Source: Deltaproteobacteria bacterium (GTDB lineage: Bacteria; Bdellovibrionota_C; UBA2361; SZUA-149; JADZAE01). From it: 54,064 bases of DNA. The position numbers and the translations under genes are program-made. Where the stretch lies: contig JADZAE010000013.1 of NCBI GenBank assembly GCA_020852715.1, positions 1 to 54,064 of the forward strand, written 5' to 3'. Below the pieces are notes generated by a model. The model was given only the letters and a program-made list of their open reading frames with translations. It was not told where the DNA came from and ran no database searches. Shown one piece after another: positions 17,456-25,743 of this stretch. Numbering within the stretch: the stretch's first letter is position 1; the number at the start of each line of letters is the position of its first letter.

Positions 17456-18415
17456 TTAAACAGACATTATTTTTAGTAACGCCAGCGGCAACCCGATTAA
17501 GATGCCCAGGGCGATCATAAAAATTATGAGTCCAATACGCTTTTCCGGGGATAAGCGACGACGAGCCACTGAATAAGTTGGCTTGCGCACTGTCTTAGCT
17601 TTCGCCACTTTCTGCGTCGGCTTTTCTTCCCTCAGCTCACCGGGGATAGGTATGATGGCTACTGTGATATTATCATAACCACCGTGTGATTTCGCCAACT
17701 CTGTTAGGCGAATACAGCTTTCCTGAGACTGGTAAGTGGTGCAAATTTCGGCAATTTCATCATCATCAACCAAGCTATAAAGGCCGTCACTGCAGAGGAG
17801 CAATTTATCTTCTTTGCCCTCTTCTACCGGCCATACCCAATATTTTTGTAGGTCAAGGTTGAGATTAGCTTCTGCTCCCAAGCAACGGGTAAGCACGTGA
17901 GCTTGGGGGTGAGAAAGCGCTTCGTGGGGTTTGATTACCCCGCGTTCTACAAGATCTTGGACATAAGTATGATCAGTTGTTAGCTGTTGAATGTTTCCCT
18001 CACGAATAAGATAAGCACGAGAATCGCCGGCATGAGAGAGGAGGACTTCTTCATTGTTATACAGAAGGGCAGTAACTACGGTAGTTCCCATGCTGCTAAA
18101 AGCGGGGTTTTGCCGACGTAATAAAATAATCCGATTTGCTTCTTCTACGGCAGAAACTAAACCTGTTTCGGGAATTTGAGCATCAGTGGATTCTAGTTTT
18201 CTACGGATAGCATCAATAGCTAATTGCGCAGCCAGTTCGCCGCCTAAGCAACCGCCCATACCATCACAAACAACCCAAACGCGCCCTAAGTGAGAATCAA
18301 CCACAGCATAGCGATCCTCGTTTATTTCTCTTTCGCAGCCGATATCGGTCAATGCTGCTGGCATGTTTTGGACTGGATCGTTGCCACGCTTCCCCGATGA
18401 GTTTTTGCCGAGCAT
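17456..18415 (-). CDS. PP2C-type protein phosphatase with C-terminal membrane helix
   Basis: A protein of about 319 residues with the bacterial PP2C (Stp/PrpC) motifs in order: DIGCEREINEDRYAVV, VWVVCDGMGG, GDSRAYLIREG, LLCSDGLYSLVDDDEI and GGYDNITVAII. These hold the metal-binding Asp residues. A basic linker leads to one membrane helix at the very C terminus (IGLIIFMIALGILIGLPLALL). It would remove phosphate from Ser/Thr kinase targets at the membrane. The ATG at 18415 is preferred over a GTG six codons upstream because AGGGGA lies before it. It is the first gene of the minus-strand run. Confidence 0.92.
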   Translation of the reverse strand: MLGKNSSGKRGNDPVQNMPAALTDIGCEREINEDRYAVVDSHLGRVWVVCDGMGGCLGGELAAQLAIDAIRRKLESTDAQIPETGLVSAVEEANRIILLRRQNPAFSSMGTTVVTALLYNNEEVLLSHAGDSRAYLIREGNIQQLTTDHTYVQDLVERGVIKPHEALSHPQAHVLTRCLGAEANLNLDLQKYWVWPVEEGKEDKLLLCSDGLYSLVDDDEIAEICTTYQSQESCIRLTELAKSHGGYDNITVAIIPIPGELREEKPTQKVAKAKTVRKPTYSVARRRLSPEKRIGLIIFMIALGILIGLPLALLKIMSV

Positions 18416-18454
18416 ATTGCTTCCCCTATTCACATGTAAAATAACTAAATAATC

Positions 18455-18472
18455 CTCACTGCGATCAGTGAG
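18455..18472 (-). promoter_or_regulatory. inverted repeat upstream of the phosphatase-kinase-TadZ genes
   Basis: CTCACTG-CGAT-CAGTGAG is a perfect 7-bp inverted repeat about 40 bases before the phosphatase start. On the minus strand it lies exactly between TTGGCT (a weak -35) and ATTATT (a weak -10), 17 bases apart. It could be an operator for a regulator of this operon. The palindrome is plain; the promoter assignment is tentative. Confidence 0.4.
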
Positions 18473-18685
18473 CCAATGTACATAGTTAACTGCGCCTAAT
18501 CAAACAACTAGTATCACGACACTTTTATAAAAAAACTTAACTGAATTCAGAGGCTTAACTCCAAAAGAAATTTTACGTTCTTGTTACAATTTGAGTTTAG
18601 TTGCAGATTGAGCAAGTATCTAGATTAACAAACATTTATGAGTGTAAATTCAACAGCAAATTATTGAGTATTCGGTGAGGGAATT

Positions 18686-20086
18686 ATGAAAAAAGCCAGT
18701 GTAGGATTGATCGGACTTGGAGTAATGGGCGCAAACTTAATCCGCAATATCGCAGGCAAGGGTTATAGTAGTGCCGTATTTAATCGCACAGTTTCGCAAG
18801 TTGATAGGTTCATGGCCGAACATGGCAGCGAAAATTTTATCCCAACTAAGTCGTTAAATGAGTTCGTAGATGCTTTAGAAAAACCGCGCACAGCGTTTGT
18901 TATGGTTACGGCTGGGGCGGCAGTAGATGCCGTTATAGATTCGTTAATTCCTCTGTTAGACAAGGGAGACACGATTGCCGATCTAGGAAATTCTTACTTT
19001 AAAGATACTGTGAGAAGGGAAAAGCATTGCAAAGAACGAGGGATCAACTTTTTAGGTATTGGCGTGAGCGGTGGGGAAGAGGGGGCACTGCACGGCCCAA
19101 GTATTATGCCGGGAGGAGATTATGAAGCCTGGCAAAGAATCGCTACGATTTTAGACGAAGCCTCGGCAAAAGCTCCCGATCCTTGCCATGTTTATATTGG
19201 CCCGGATGGAGCGGGACACTTTGTTAAGATGGTTCATAATGGCATCGAGTACGGAGACATGCAATTGATCGCTGAGGCGTATGACTTGCTAAAAAACGCT
19301 GCGGGTTGCGATTCTAATGAGCTTGCTGAAATTTTCACCAATTGGAATCAAGGCGAGCTTTCATCTTATCTGATTGAGATTACCAGCCATATTTTTACCC
19401 ATAAAGATAACGAAAATGGTAGCGCTTTAGTGGAAAAGATAATGGATAAAGCTAGCCAAAAAGGGACAGGTAAATGGACAGCGCAGATTGCCCTGGATTT
19501 GGGAGTTCCTATTCCTACTCTGGCAGCAGCCGTGTCGGCGCGATCAGTAAGCATGTTAAAAAATGAGAGATTAGTGGCTGCAAAAATTTTACCGATTGGA
19601 AAGCTAGCCCAACAGAGGACCCCCAAAAAACAGTTTGTCGAAGCTGTGCGTGATGCTTTGTATTGTTCAAAGATAGTATCTTATGCCCAGGGGATAGCTT
19701 TAATTCAGGCGGCATCGGAAGAGTATAATTGGAACTTGGATATTGGAAATATCGCTTCGATTTGGCGCGGGGGCTGCATTATCAGGGCACAATTTCTAAA
19801 CGAAATCACTAGGGCTTATAAAGAAAACTCTGGCCTAGGTAATTTATTATTGGCTCCTTATATGGTCGAACAAATCAAGTCGCGAATAGATAATTGGCGT
19901 CAGGTGGTAGCGCAATCTTCCCTGCTGGGTATCCCGGCTTTGGCTTTCACCTCGGCATTATCATACTACGATAGTTATAGGCGCGAATATTTGCCGCAGA
20001 ATCTAACACAAGCGCAGAGAGATTATTTTGGAGCACATACTTTTGAGAGAACAGATAAGGAAGGCACTTTTCACCATCAATGGTGA
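18686..20086 (+). CDS. gnd: 6-phosphogluconate dehydrogenase (decarboxylating)
   Basis: A full-length 466-residue enzyme that oxidises 6-phosphogluconate to ribulose 5-phosphate, CO2 and NADPH in the pentose phosphate pathway. The Rossmann motif GLIGLGVMGANLIRNIAGKG opens the protein and FNRT follows. The substrate signature GVSGGEEGALHGPSIMPGG and the catalytic stretch HFVKMVHNGIEYGDMQLIAE are complete, and the C-terminal half has RGGCIIRAQFL. GTGAGGGAATT precedes the ATG. It is transcribed divergently from the phosphatase operon and lies about 20 kb from zwf-opcA. Confidence 0.96.
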   Translation: MKKASVGLIGLGVMGANLIRNIAGKGYSSAVFNRTVSQVDRFMAEHGSENFIPTKSLNEFVDALEKPRTAFVMVTAGAAVDAVIDSLIPLLDKGDTIADLGNSYFKDTVRREKHCKERGINFLGIGVSGGEEGALHGPSIMPGGDYEAWQRIATILDEASAKAPDPCHVYIGPDGAGHFVKMVHNGIEYGDMQLIAEAYDLLKNAAGCDSNELAEIFTNWNQGELSSYLIEITSHIFTHKDNENGSALVEKIMDKASQKGTGKWTAQIALDLGVPIPTLAAAVSARSVSMLKNERLVAAKILPIGKLAQQRTPKKQFVEAVRDALYCSKIVSYAQGIALIQAASEEYNWNLDIGNIASIWRGGCIIRAQFLNEITRAYKENSGLGNLLLAPYMVEQIKSRIDNWRQVVAQSSLLGIPALAFTSALSYYDSYRREYLPQNLTQAQRDYFGAHTFERTDKEGTFHHQW

Positions 20087-20226
20087 GTGAGTTTACTTGT
20101 ATTCTTCCACTCGCACTGTTTGAGAATCACCTTATATTTGTCAGCTTAGCCACTAACTAGCTGCAATATATAAGTATATGTCCTTAAGTCGATATTAATA
20201 CCAGGATCCATGACTTTTAAGTCTAC

Positions 20227-20250
20227 AAAAATCACAAAACCGTGATTTTT
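20227..20250. terminator. bidirectional terminator-like hairpin between gnd and tpx
   Basis: AAAAATCAC, a loop of AAAACC, then GTGATTTTT form a 9-bp stem whose 3' arm ends in five T on either strand. It lies between the convergent gnd and tpx genes and could end both transcripts. The rest of the 354-base gap (20087-20440) holds no gene I can see. Confidence 0.6.
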
Positions 20251-20440
20251 ATCGATTTAAGCTAGATTTTAACAATCGATATTCCATTAAAGGCTTACTT
20301 AGGGAAATAACCACAAGCCTTATTATGTCATTCAGCAAAAGTTAAGTTGAGAACTGAAGAGCATTATCGCCTACAAAAAAGCTGTTCAAACTCTTTGGCT
20401 TCAAACTAATTTTCTTTAATGGGATAAAGTCTATTCCTCA

Positions 20441-20953
20441 CTACGCTGTTTTTGCAGCAGTTAAAGCGGTGACATAATCTGGCTCGTTAGAAATATCTTG
20501 GACATACTCGACGTGTTTAATAATACCGCTGGCATCGACAACAAATAGTGCCCGAGATAAGAGTCCCCATTCTTTGATATGAACGCCAAACTTTTCACCA
20601 AATTCCCTGTATTTATAATCGCTGGCAACGACTACATTTTCTACTCCTTCCGCACCACACCAACGCTTTTGTGCAAAAGGAAGATCTAAACTAACTGTTA
20701 ACACGACGACATTGCTGCCTAGCGAGGAAGTTTCTTGATTGAAGCGCTTTGTCTGGATAGAGCAAACGGGAGTATCTAAACTGGGAACCACGGAGATAAT
20801 GAGTGCTTTGTTATTAAATGACTCACTGGCTAAATCTGACATGTCCCCGGCAGTCAATTTGAATGATGGCATTCTAGTGCCCTCTTTTAATTCCGTTCCC
20901 TGTAAGGTAAGTGCGTTACCCTTAAATGTAATTCCTTTATTTGTTTTACTCAT
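20441..20953 (-). CDS. tpx: thiol peroxidase Tpx
   Basis: A 170-residue atypical 2-Cys peroxiredoxin that reduces alkyl and hydrogen peroxides with thioredoxin electrons. The peroxidatic Cys is in PSLDTPVCSIQTKRFN, and the resolving Cys is in AQKRWCGAEGVENV, the Tpx arrangement. FVVDASGIIKHVEYV and the C-terminal NEPDYVTAL match the family. There is no signal peptide, so it acts in the cytoplasm. GGAGGC lies before the ATG. It is divergent from an exported glutaredoxin gene. Confidence 0.96.
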   Translation of the reverse strand: MSKTNKGITFKGNALTLQGTELKEGTRMPSFKLTAGDMSDLASESFNNKALIISVVPSLDTPVCSIQTKRFNQETSSLGSNVVVLTVSLDLPFAQKRWCGAEGVENVVVASDYKYREFGEKFGVHIKEWGLLSRALFVVDASGIIKHVEYVQDISNEPDYVTALTAAKTA

Positions 20954-20996
20954 TTTGCCTCCATGTTTTCTATAATATCAGTGCTGACAATTTCTA

Positions 20997-21006
20997 GTGA
21001 TATCAC
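20997..21006. promoter_or_regulatory. palindrome between tpx and the glutaredoxin gene
   Basis: GTGATATCAC is a perfect 10-base palindrome in the 140-base divergent space, about 45 bases from the tpx start. It could be a shared operator for the two thiol-redox genes. Only one copy is seen and no regulator is encoded next to it, so this is a weak call. Confidence 0.25.
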
Positions 21007-21093
21007 CATAGTCACAATACAAATACTTGTTGATTTCCCATTTATACATTACAAATACGTTATTTTAAATATATCTTTATGGAGAAACTACAG

Positions 21094-21435
21094 ATGTCTA
21101 AATTATTAATCAAGACACAGTTTTTGCTTGTTATTTGCTTTACAGTTTATGTAACGCAGCTTCTTTTGGTCAACTCCACCCTTGCTCATGCGGAAAATAA
21201 TGAAGTAATATTGCTCGTCATTGAGAATTGCTCTTTTTGCGATAAAACAGAGGCATTCTTAAATGACAAGGGTATCCCCTATAAGCGATATGATATTAAG
21301 AAAGATGCTCAGGGAAAATCTCTATACAGGCAGTTGGGTGGCGGTGGGGTCCCACTAATGAAAATTGGCGGCACTATTGTTCGAGGCTATCAGCCTGATG
21401 AAATAATTATGGCATTAAAAATGCGCCGCAGCTAA
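21094..21435 (+). CDS. exported or membrane-anchored glutaredoxin
   Basis: A 113-residue protein. Residues about 5-30 are a hydrophobic signal or anchor (FLLVICFTVYVTQLLLV) ending in an AHA-like cleavage site. The remainder is a glutaredoxin fold with the CSFC active site (IENCSFCDKTEAFL), YKRYDIKKD, the cis-Pro loop GGGGVPLMKIGG, and the helix GYQPDEIIMAL. Glutaredoxins are normally cytoplasmic, so periplasmic placement suggests a thiol-disulfide or metal-handling role outside. The second ATG is preferred over one five codons upstream because GGAG lies nine bases before it. Confidence 0.82.
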   Translation: MSKLLIKTQFLLVICFTVYVTQLLLVNSTLAHAENNEVILLVIENCSFCDKTEAFLNDKGIPYKRYDIKKDAQGKSLYRQLGGGGVPLMKIGGTIVRGYQPDEIIMALKMRRS

Positions 21436-21452
21436 TTAAGATCGTTGTTCTT

Positions 21453-23279
21453 TCACTTCTGTCTATGAGCAATCTTAGCGCTCAATGCTTCTTCTAAATC
21501 CGGCCTGTTTAAATACTTAATTGCCCTCAATTGCTCCTGTCCAGCAATGATATTGTTAGTCGATAAACTTATCATAGCCAGGTTAAAACGGGCATTTGCG
21601 TAATCCGGTTTACAGGCAATTGCCCGGGATAAATAAGAGAGGGCTTGGTCATAAGCATTATCTTTGGCAGCAATCACACCGAGATTATTCAGCGCTTCAG
21701 CATGACAGGGGTTAGCTTTAATAGTGTCTTCAAAATATCCCTGCGCTTTTTTGTAATCACCGAGCTTATAAAATATTGTGCCGATGTTGTGGTAAGTATC
21801 GATATTAGTAAATGGCAATAGCGATATGCGTTTTATTAAATCCAATCCTTTTGTCAGATCACCTTGGTTGATATAAACAGAAGCAGCATCGCTAAAAATA
21901 ATCAAGCTATGATAATCGTAATTACCTCTTTGAATTTGCAGGTCAGCCGCTTTCAAAATGTATTTGCTTGCCTCTAACTCATTTCCTGCTCTTCTGTAAG
22001 CCATGCCTAGGTTGAAGCTCGTTCGTGGCTTCTGCGGTGATTTACTATAAGCATCGCTCCAAAGGTTTATTTCGCTGCGCCAAGCATTAGCTCGCTGCAC
22101 GGTAAATCCGGCCAATATTAGGATGATAATTGCGCATAATGTGCCGCGGAGCTTTGGCTGCCTGGTACCGCTAAAAATTAAATAAGCTAACAGCAGATAA
22201 AGGGCATAAGAAGATAAATAAAGGCGGTGTTCAAAAGCCAAATCTTTAATTGGTATAAAAGAAGAAGTAACACTTAGCGTTAAATAATACCAAATAACGC
22301 AAAAACAGGGTAACCGTCTCTTATGATAATTCACCAAAACAAAAAATATTATCGTTAAATGTAGAATGAGAGAGAGAAGGACAACCGGGTCAGCAAAGCT
22401 AGTTCTTAGCATGATGTCATGGTCGATATTAAGGCCGAAGGGAATAATCAATAAACGCAGATAATAAAATAGGACATATAATTGAGTCAAAAAATAATCT
22501 AAACGCGACACATTCGTTTCCAAACGCAATACGCTTCCTAAGCCAGCGGAGATAATTTTGCCCCCATAAAACATATAAAGCAAAGCCCCGACGATGCCTA
22601 ATCCCACCGCCAACAACGACAAGTAAATGGTTTTCTTTTCGCTGTTAAAATCAAAGTAAGTAACTTCCACCAATAACAGCATCGGGATTAAGGTATAAGA
22701 TATTTCTTTGGAAAACATGCAAGCAATCATGGCAGCTATAGCTGGAATAAATAAAAGTTTTGTTCCTTGTCTAGCTGTCAAGTAAAAATAAATAGTCATG
22801 AAGTAAAAAAGTCCGGCGATAGCTTCAAAACGCTGAGTGATATACGCGACCACCTCGCTTTGAATGGGATGGACAAAAAATAAAACAGCAACAAAAAGCG
22901 AAAGATATTTAGCACTCTGACTTGCGATTGTTCCAGAAATTAGAGGAGTCTGTAGTAATCTAAGAGTAAACAAAAAGCAAAACAAAGCACTTAGTGCGTG
23001 AATAAATAAATTGGTTAAACGATAAACAAAAGGATCGAAAGCAGAGAAATAATAATTTAAAGCAAAGCTATAAAAACCGATTAAGCGGGTTTTATTGTCC
23101 CAAAAATATTGAAAGTTGGAAATCGTTTTTATGTCTCTGTTGCCTACGATATATAGGTTATCATCAAAATTAAATTCCGCGTGTAAAGTTACGTAATAAA
23201 GTAAACAGCCACAGCCGAAGAAAGTCAGAAACAAAAGGACTAATTCTTTAAGATTACTTTTCTGGTAAAAATTACTCAT
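21453..23279 (-). CDS. polytopic GT-C-like protein with C-terminal TPR repeats
   Basis: A 608-residue protein. The first 400 residues are membrane helices; the first loop has FNFDDNLYIVGN with an Asp pair and later loops have HPIQSEVVAYITQR and HRLYLSSYALYLLLAY. The last 200 residues hold several TPR units (TSFNLGMAYRRAGNELEASK, YHNIGTIFYKLGDYKKAQGY, EALNNLGVIAAKDNAYDQAL). This architecture resembles TMTC-type O-mannosyltransferases and bacterial membrane TPR glycosyltransferase homologues. The substrate is unknown. Its start overlaps the GT4 stop by 8 bases, so the two are coupled. Confidence 0.75.
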   Translation of the reverse strand: MSNFYQKSNLKELVLLFLTFFGCGCLLYYVTLHAEFNFDDNLYIVGNRDIKTISNFQYFWDNKTRLIGFYSFALNYYFSAFDPFVYRLTNLFIHALSALFCFLFTLRLLQTPLISGTIASQSAKYLSLFVAVLFFVHPIQSEVVAYITQRFEAIAGLFYFMTIYFYLTARQGTKLLFIPAIAAMIACMFSKEISYTLIPMLLLVEVTYFDFNSEKKTIYLSLLAVGLGIVGALLYMFYGGKIISAGLGSVLRLETNVSRLDYFLTQLYVLFYYLRLLIIPFGLNIDHDIMLRTSFADPVVLLSLILHLTIIFFVLVNYHKRRLPCFCVIWYYLTLSVTSSFIPIKDLAFEHRLYLSSYALYLLLAYLIFSGTRQPKLRGTLCAIIILILAGFTVQRANAWRSEINLWSDAYSKSPQKPRTSFNLGMAYRRAGNELEASKYILKAADLQIQRGNYDYHSLIIFSDAASVYINQGDLTKGLDLIKRISLLPFTNIDTYHNIGTIFYKLGDYKKAQGYFEDTIKANPCHAEALNNLGVIAAKDNAYDQALSYLSRAIACKPDYANARFNLAMISLSTNNIIAGQEQLRAIKYLNRPDLEEALSAKIAHRQK

Positions 23280-24348
23280 TTAAGGTTTCCGTCATCGTCT
23301 TTACAAATTTTGCCGTGGAAAAGTTTTGTGCCTGAGCAATACAATCATTGCGAAAATCTTCTGGCCTTTTAAGAGAAATTATCGCTTCTCTTAACTTAAT
23401 AGCATTTATATCATCTATCAAAAATCCAGTCTTACCATCAATAATTGTTTCTAAGTAGCCTCCTTCCGCGGCAGCGATGACCGGTTTCCCGGAAGCCATT
23501 GCTTCTACGGGAGTAAGACCGAAGTCCTCGTCTATGGCTGTAGTAATCAAACCTCGGCAATTGGCATAGAGTTCTCTTAATTCGCTAGCATCAACCCAAC
23601 TTTTAATCTCAACATTTTCGGGTTTTGTAGCAAAAATAGACTGGGCATACTGTAAAAAATGACGAGATTGCTCATAGGATCCCACAACAATCAATTTCTC
23701 ATGGGGTAATTTACGAAAGGCTTCTAACTGCATCATCACACGTTTATGAGAAACAAGGCGATTAACACTTAGCCAATAATTTCCCGGAGCATTATTGTAA
23801 TATTTATCTGTTTCTACAGGCGGATAAATTACTCTTGCTTCACGATGGAGATATTTCCAAATACGATTCCGCGCATTTTTTGAGCTACAAGTAAGCTTAG
23901 TTACCTTCTTTACATAGTCACTAGTAAGCATTCGATTAAATCTTACCCAAGCATCGAAAATGAAATGCGAATGTGGACTAACACTATTTTGCCGAGTGTA
24001 CTCATACAAATCCCAGATTTCTCGGATCGGAGAATGTGCCCACCAAAGACTAGGTGCGTTTTTCACAGCCCCGCCAACGGCCCAGTCTCCATCGATAATA
24101 TAATAGTCGTATTTCTTGTTAAGATTAAGATAACGAAAACGCGCTAGAGCAAGCTGCTGACGAAACGGCGCATTTACCGGAATCCAACCAATGGGATAAC
24201 AGCGTGGAGAAAAGCCCATTTTTTTTATTTTTTCTTCATTAAAAACAGTGGAATAAACATCGGCATCAAACTCACGCGCCATTATTAAGCCGACAACTTC
24301 GGCCCCCCCAATGTTATCCATAAAGTTATGAAGAACAGCTAATTTCAC
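23272..24348 (-). CDS. family 4 glycosyltransferase
   Basis: A 358-residue GT-B protein. The N-terminal half opens KLAVLHNFMDNIGGAEVVG, the glycine loop plus acceptor side of GT4. The C-terminal half has NYWLSVNRLVSHKRVMMQLEAF and the retaining signature EDFGLTPVEAMASGKPVIA, in which both Glu residues of the EX7E motif are present. It probably adds a sugar to a lipid-linked glycan at the cytoplasmic face of the inner membrane. It is coupled to the TPR/GT-C gene and preceded by the degenerate GT2 gene. Confidence 0.88.
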   Translation of the reverse strand: MKLAVLHNFMDNIGGAEVVGLIMAREFDADVYSTVFNEEKIKKMGFSPRCYPIGWIPVNAPFRQQLALARFRYLNLNKKYDYYIIDGDWAVGGAVKNAPSLWWAHSPIREIWDLYEYTRQNSVSPHSHFIFDAWVRFNRMLTSDYVKKVTKLTCSSKNARNRIWKYLHREARVIYPPVETDKYYNNAPGNYWLSVNRLVSHKRVMMQLEAFRKLPHEKLIVVGSYEQSRHFLQYAQSIFATKPENVEIKSWVDASELRELYANCRGLITTAIDEDFGLTPVEAMASGKPVIAAAEGGYLETIIDGKTGFLIDDINAIKLREAIISLKRPEDFRNDCIAQAQNFSTAKFVKTMTETLNE

Positions 24349-24371
24349 GTTTCCTCTCCGGTAATTGGGGA

Positions 24372-24977
24372 TTATAGATCACTTCTCTCTGCCTGCATAC
24401 TGTTTGCCCTTATCAAATATCCCCAACGCTTATTAAACTTTTTTGCTGCTCTATGCCAAGATGAAACTGATTCTACCATACTTATTCCTTCAAAATGGTA
24501 TAGTTTGGCAGCCGGTTGCATTAAAATGCGGTAGCCACTTTCTTTTAATTTTAAACAATAATCTAAATCGCTAAATACGGTAGGATATGATTGATCAAAG
24601 CCGCCAAGCTGTTTAAATAAACTTTTTTTGGTTAACATGCAGGCTGCTGTCACCGCGGGAAATTCACCAAGAACAGTTACCATTTCCGGCAAATCGTCTT
24701 GCTTTTTAAAGCGACCAATATGAAATAGATTTCCGCTCCGATCGACAAATTTCCGTAGACAGTCAAATCGTAAGGTATTGCTTTTGGGCTTAAAATATTT
24801 GCTGGTTATCGATTTCGCGTTTGCTAAATCCTCAGAAGCAGCACTAATAGTTATTTCTTGGAAGTAGCTTGTTATTGGGTTAAGCGAAAGGATGGTGACC
24901 AGAAACTCCTCTTTACTAAAGTTGCTCAAGTCAATATAACAAGAGATAGGTTTTCGATCAGACATAATTGGGCACAT
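24372..24977 (-). CDS. degenerate family 2 glycosyltransferase
   Basis: A 201-residue protein. Its second half matches the GT2 rhamnosyltransferase-type acceptor region well: VTAACMLTKKSLFKQLGGFDQ, FSDLDYCLKLKESGYRI and AAKLYHFEG. The first half keeps the length and secondary-structure rhythm of GT2 but lacks the donor-site motifs (the DNxSxD strand and DxD). It may be inactive, a partner of another transferase, or a decaying gene. No frameshift is needed to explain it. It is 23 bases upstream of the GT4 gene. Confidence 0.65.
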   Translation of the reverse strand: MCPIMSDRKPISCYIDLSNFSKEEFLVTILSLNPITSYFQEITISAASEDLANAKSITSKYFKPKSNTLRFDCLRKFVDRSGNLFHIGRFKKQDDLPEMVTVLGEFPAVTAACMLTKKSLFKQLGGFDQSYPTVFSDLDYCLKLKESGYRILMQPAAKLYHFEGISMVESVSSWHRAAKKFNKRWGYLIRANSMQAERSDL

Positions 24978-25029
24978 TAAATAAAGTTATCAGATAAGTA
25001 GTGAGTTCCTAAAAGCAGACTATAATATT

Positions 25030-25743
25030 ATGATCGACGTCTCAATAATACTTCCTTGTCTCAATGAAGCTGAAACAGTTGCCAATTGTATAAATAAGGC
25101 AAAAGTTTGCTTAGATAAGAGTTCTTTTTCCTATGAAGTTATTTTAGCTGATAATGGCAGCACAGATGGATCTGTGGAGATTGCTAAAAATCTTGGGGTC
25201 CGCATAATAAAAGTACCAGAGAAAGGGTATGGTGCAGCCATTTTGGCCGGACTCAAAAATGCCGAGGGTCAATTTATTGTAATCGCCGATTCTGATGATA
25301 GTTATGATCTGGGCATTGCTAATCTTTTTATTGAAACTCTGGCTGATGGCCATGATTTGGTCCTGGGTTGCCGTTTTCCCAAACTTGGAGGCGAGATAAT
25401 TCCGGGCGCCATGCCGCATTTACATCGTTATGTTGGAACGCCAATCCTGTCCTGGCTGGTACGAATTCTTTTTAAAACAGATATTGCAGACATCAATTGC
25501 GGTTATCGAGGACTACAAAAATCTTTTTCGGAAAAGCTAGATCTAAAATCATCAGGCATGGAATTCGCCAGTGAAATGATTGTTAAGGCTGTTTTGCTAA
25601 AGGGCAGAATGAAACAAATCCCAATCACCCTACATCCCGATGGACGAAAAAATAGTCAGTCGCATTTAAAACCCTTTCGCGATGGTTTAAGGCATGTAAG
25701 TCTAATTCTTAAATTCTTTTTTAGAAACCCCGTAAAACACTAA
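25030..25743 (+). CDS. family 2 glycosyltransferase, dolichyl-phosphate sugar synthase-like
   Basis: A 237-residue GT2 enzyme with VSIILPCLNEAETV at the N terminus, VILADNGSTDGSVEIA, GYGAAILAGLKNAEG and the metal site VIADSDDSYDL. The C-terminal region CGYRGLQKSF and the basic HPDGRKNSQSHLKPFRDG are typical of proteins that make polyprenyl-phosphate glucose or mannose. It lacks the two C-terminal membrane helices of GtrB types. No clear ribosome-binding site is seen. It converges on leuB with a 4-base overlap. It is probably the donor-supply enzyme for glycan block 2. Confidence 0.8.
   Translation: MIDVSIILPCLNEAETVANCINKAKVCLDKSSFSYEVILADNGSTDGSVEIAKNLGVRIIKVPEKGYGAAILAGLKNAEGQFIVIADSDDSYDLGIANLFIETLADGHDLVLGCRFPKLGGEIIPGAMPHLHRYVGTPILSWLVRILFKTDIADINCGYRGLQKSFSEKLDLKSSGMEFASEMIVKAVLLKGRMKQIPITLHPDGRKNSQSHLKPFRDGLRHVSLILKFFFRNPVKH

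Noticed and set aside
25021..25026. Perfect TATAAT just before the GT2 start at 25030 as its promoter
   Set aside because: Transcription would begin after the ATG, and no -35 is found at 16-18 bases.
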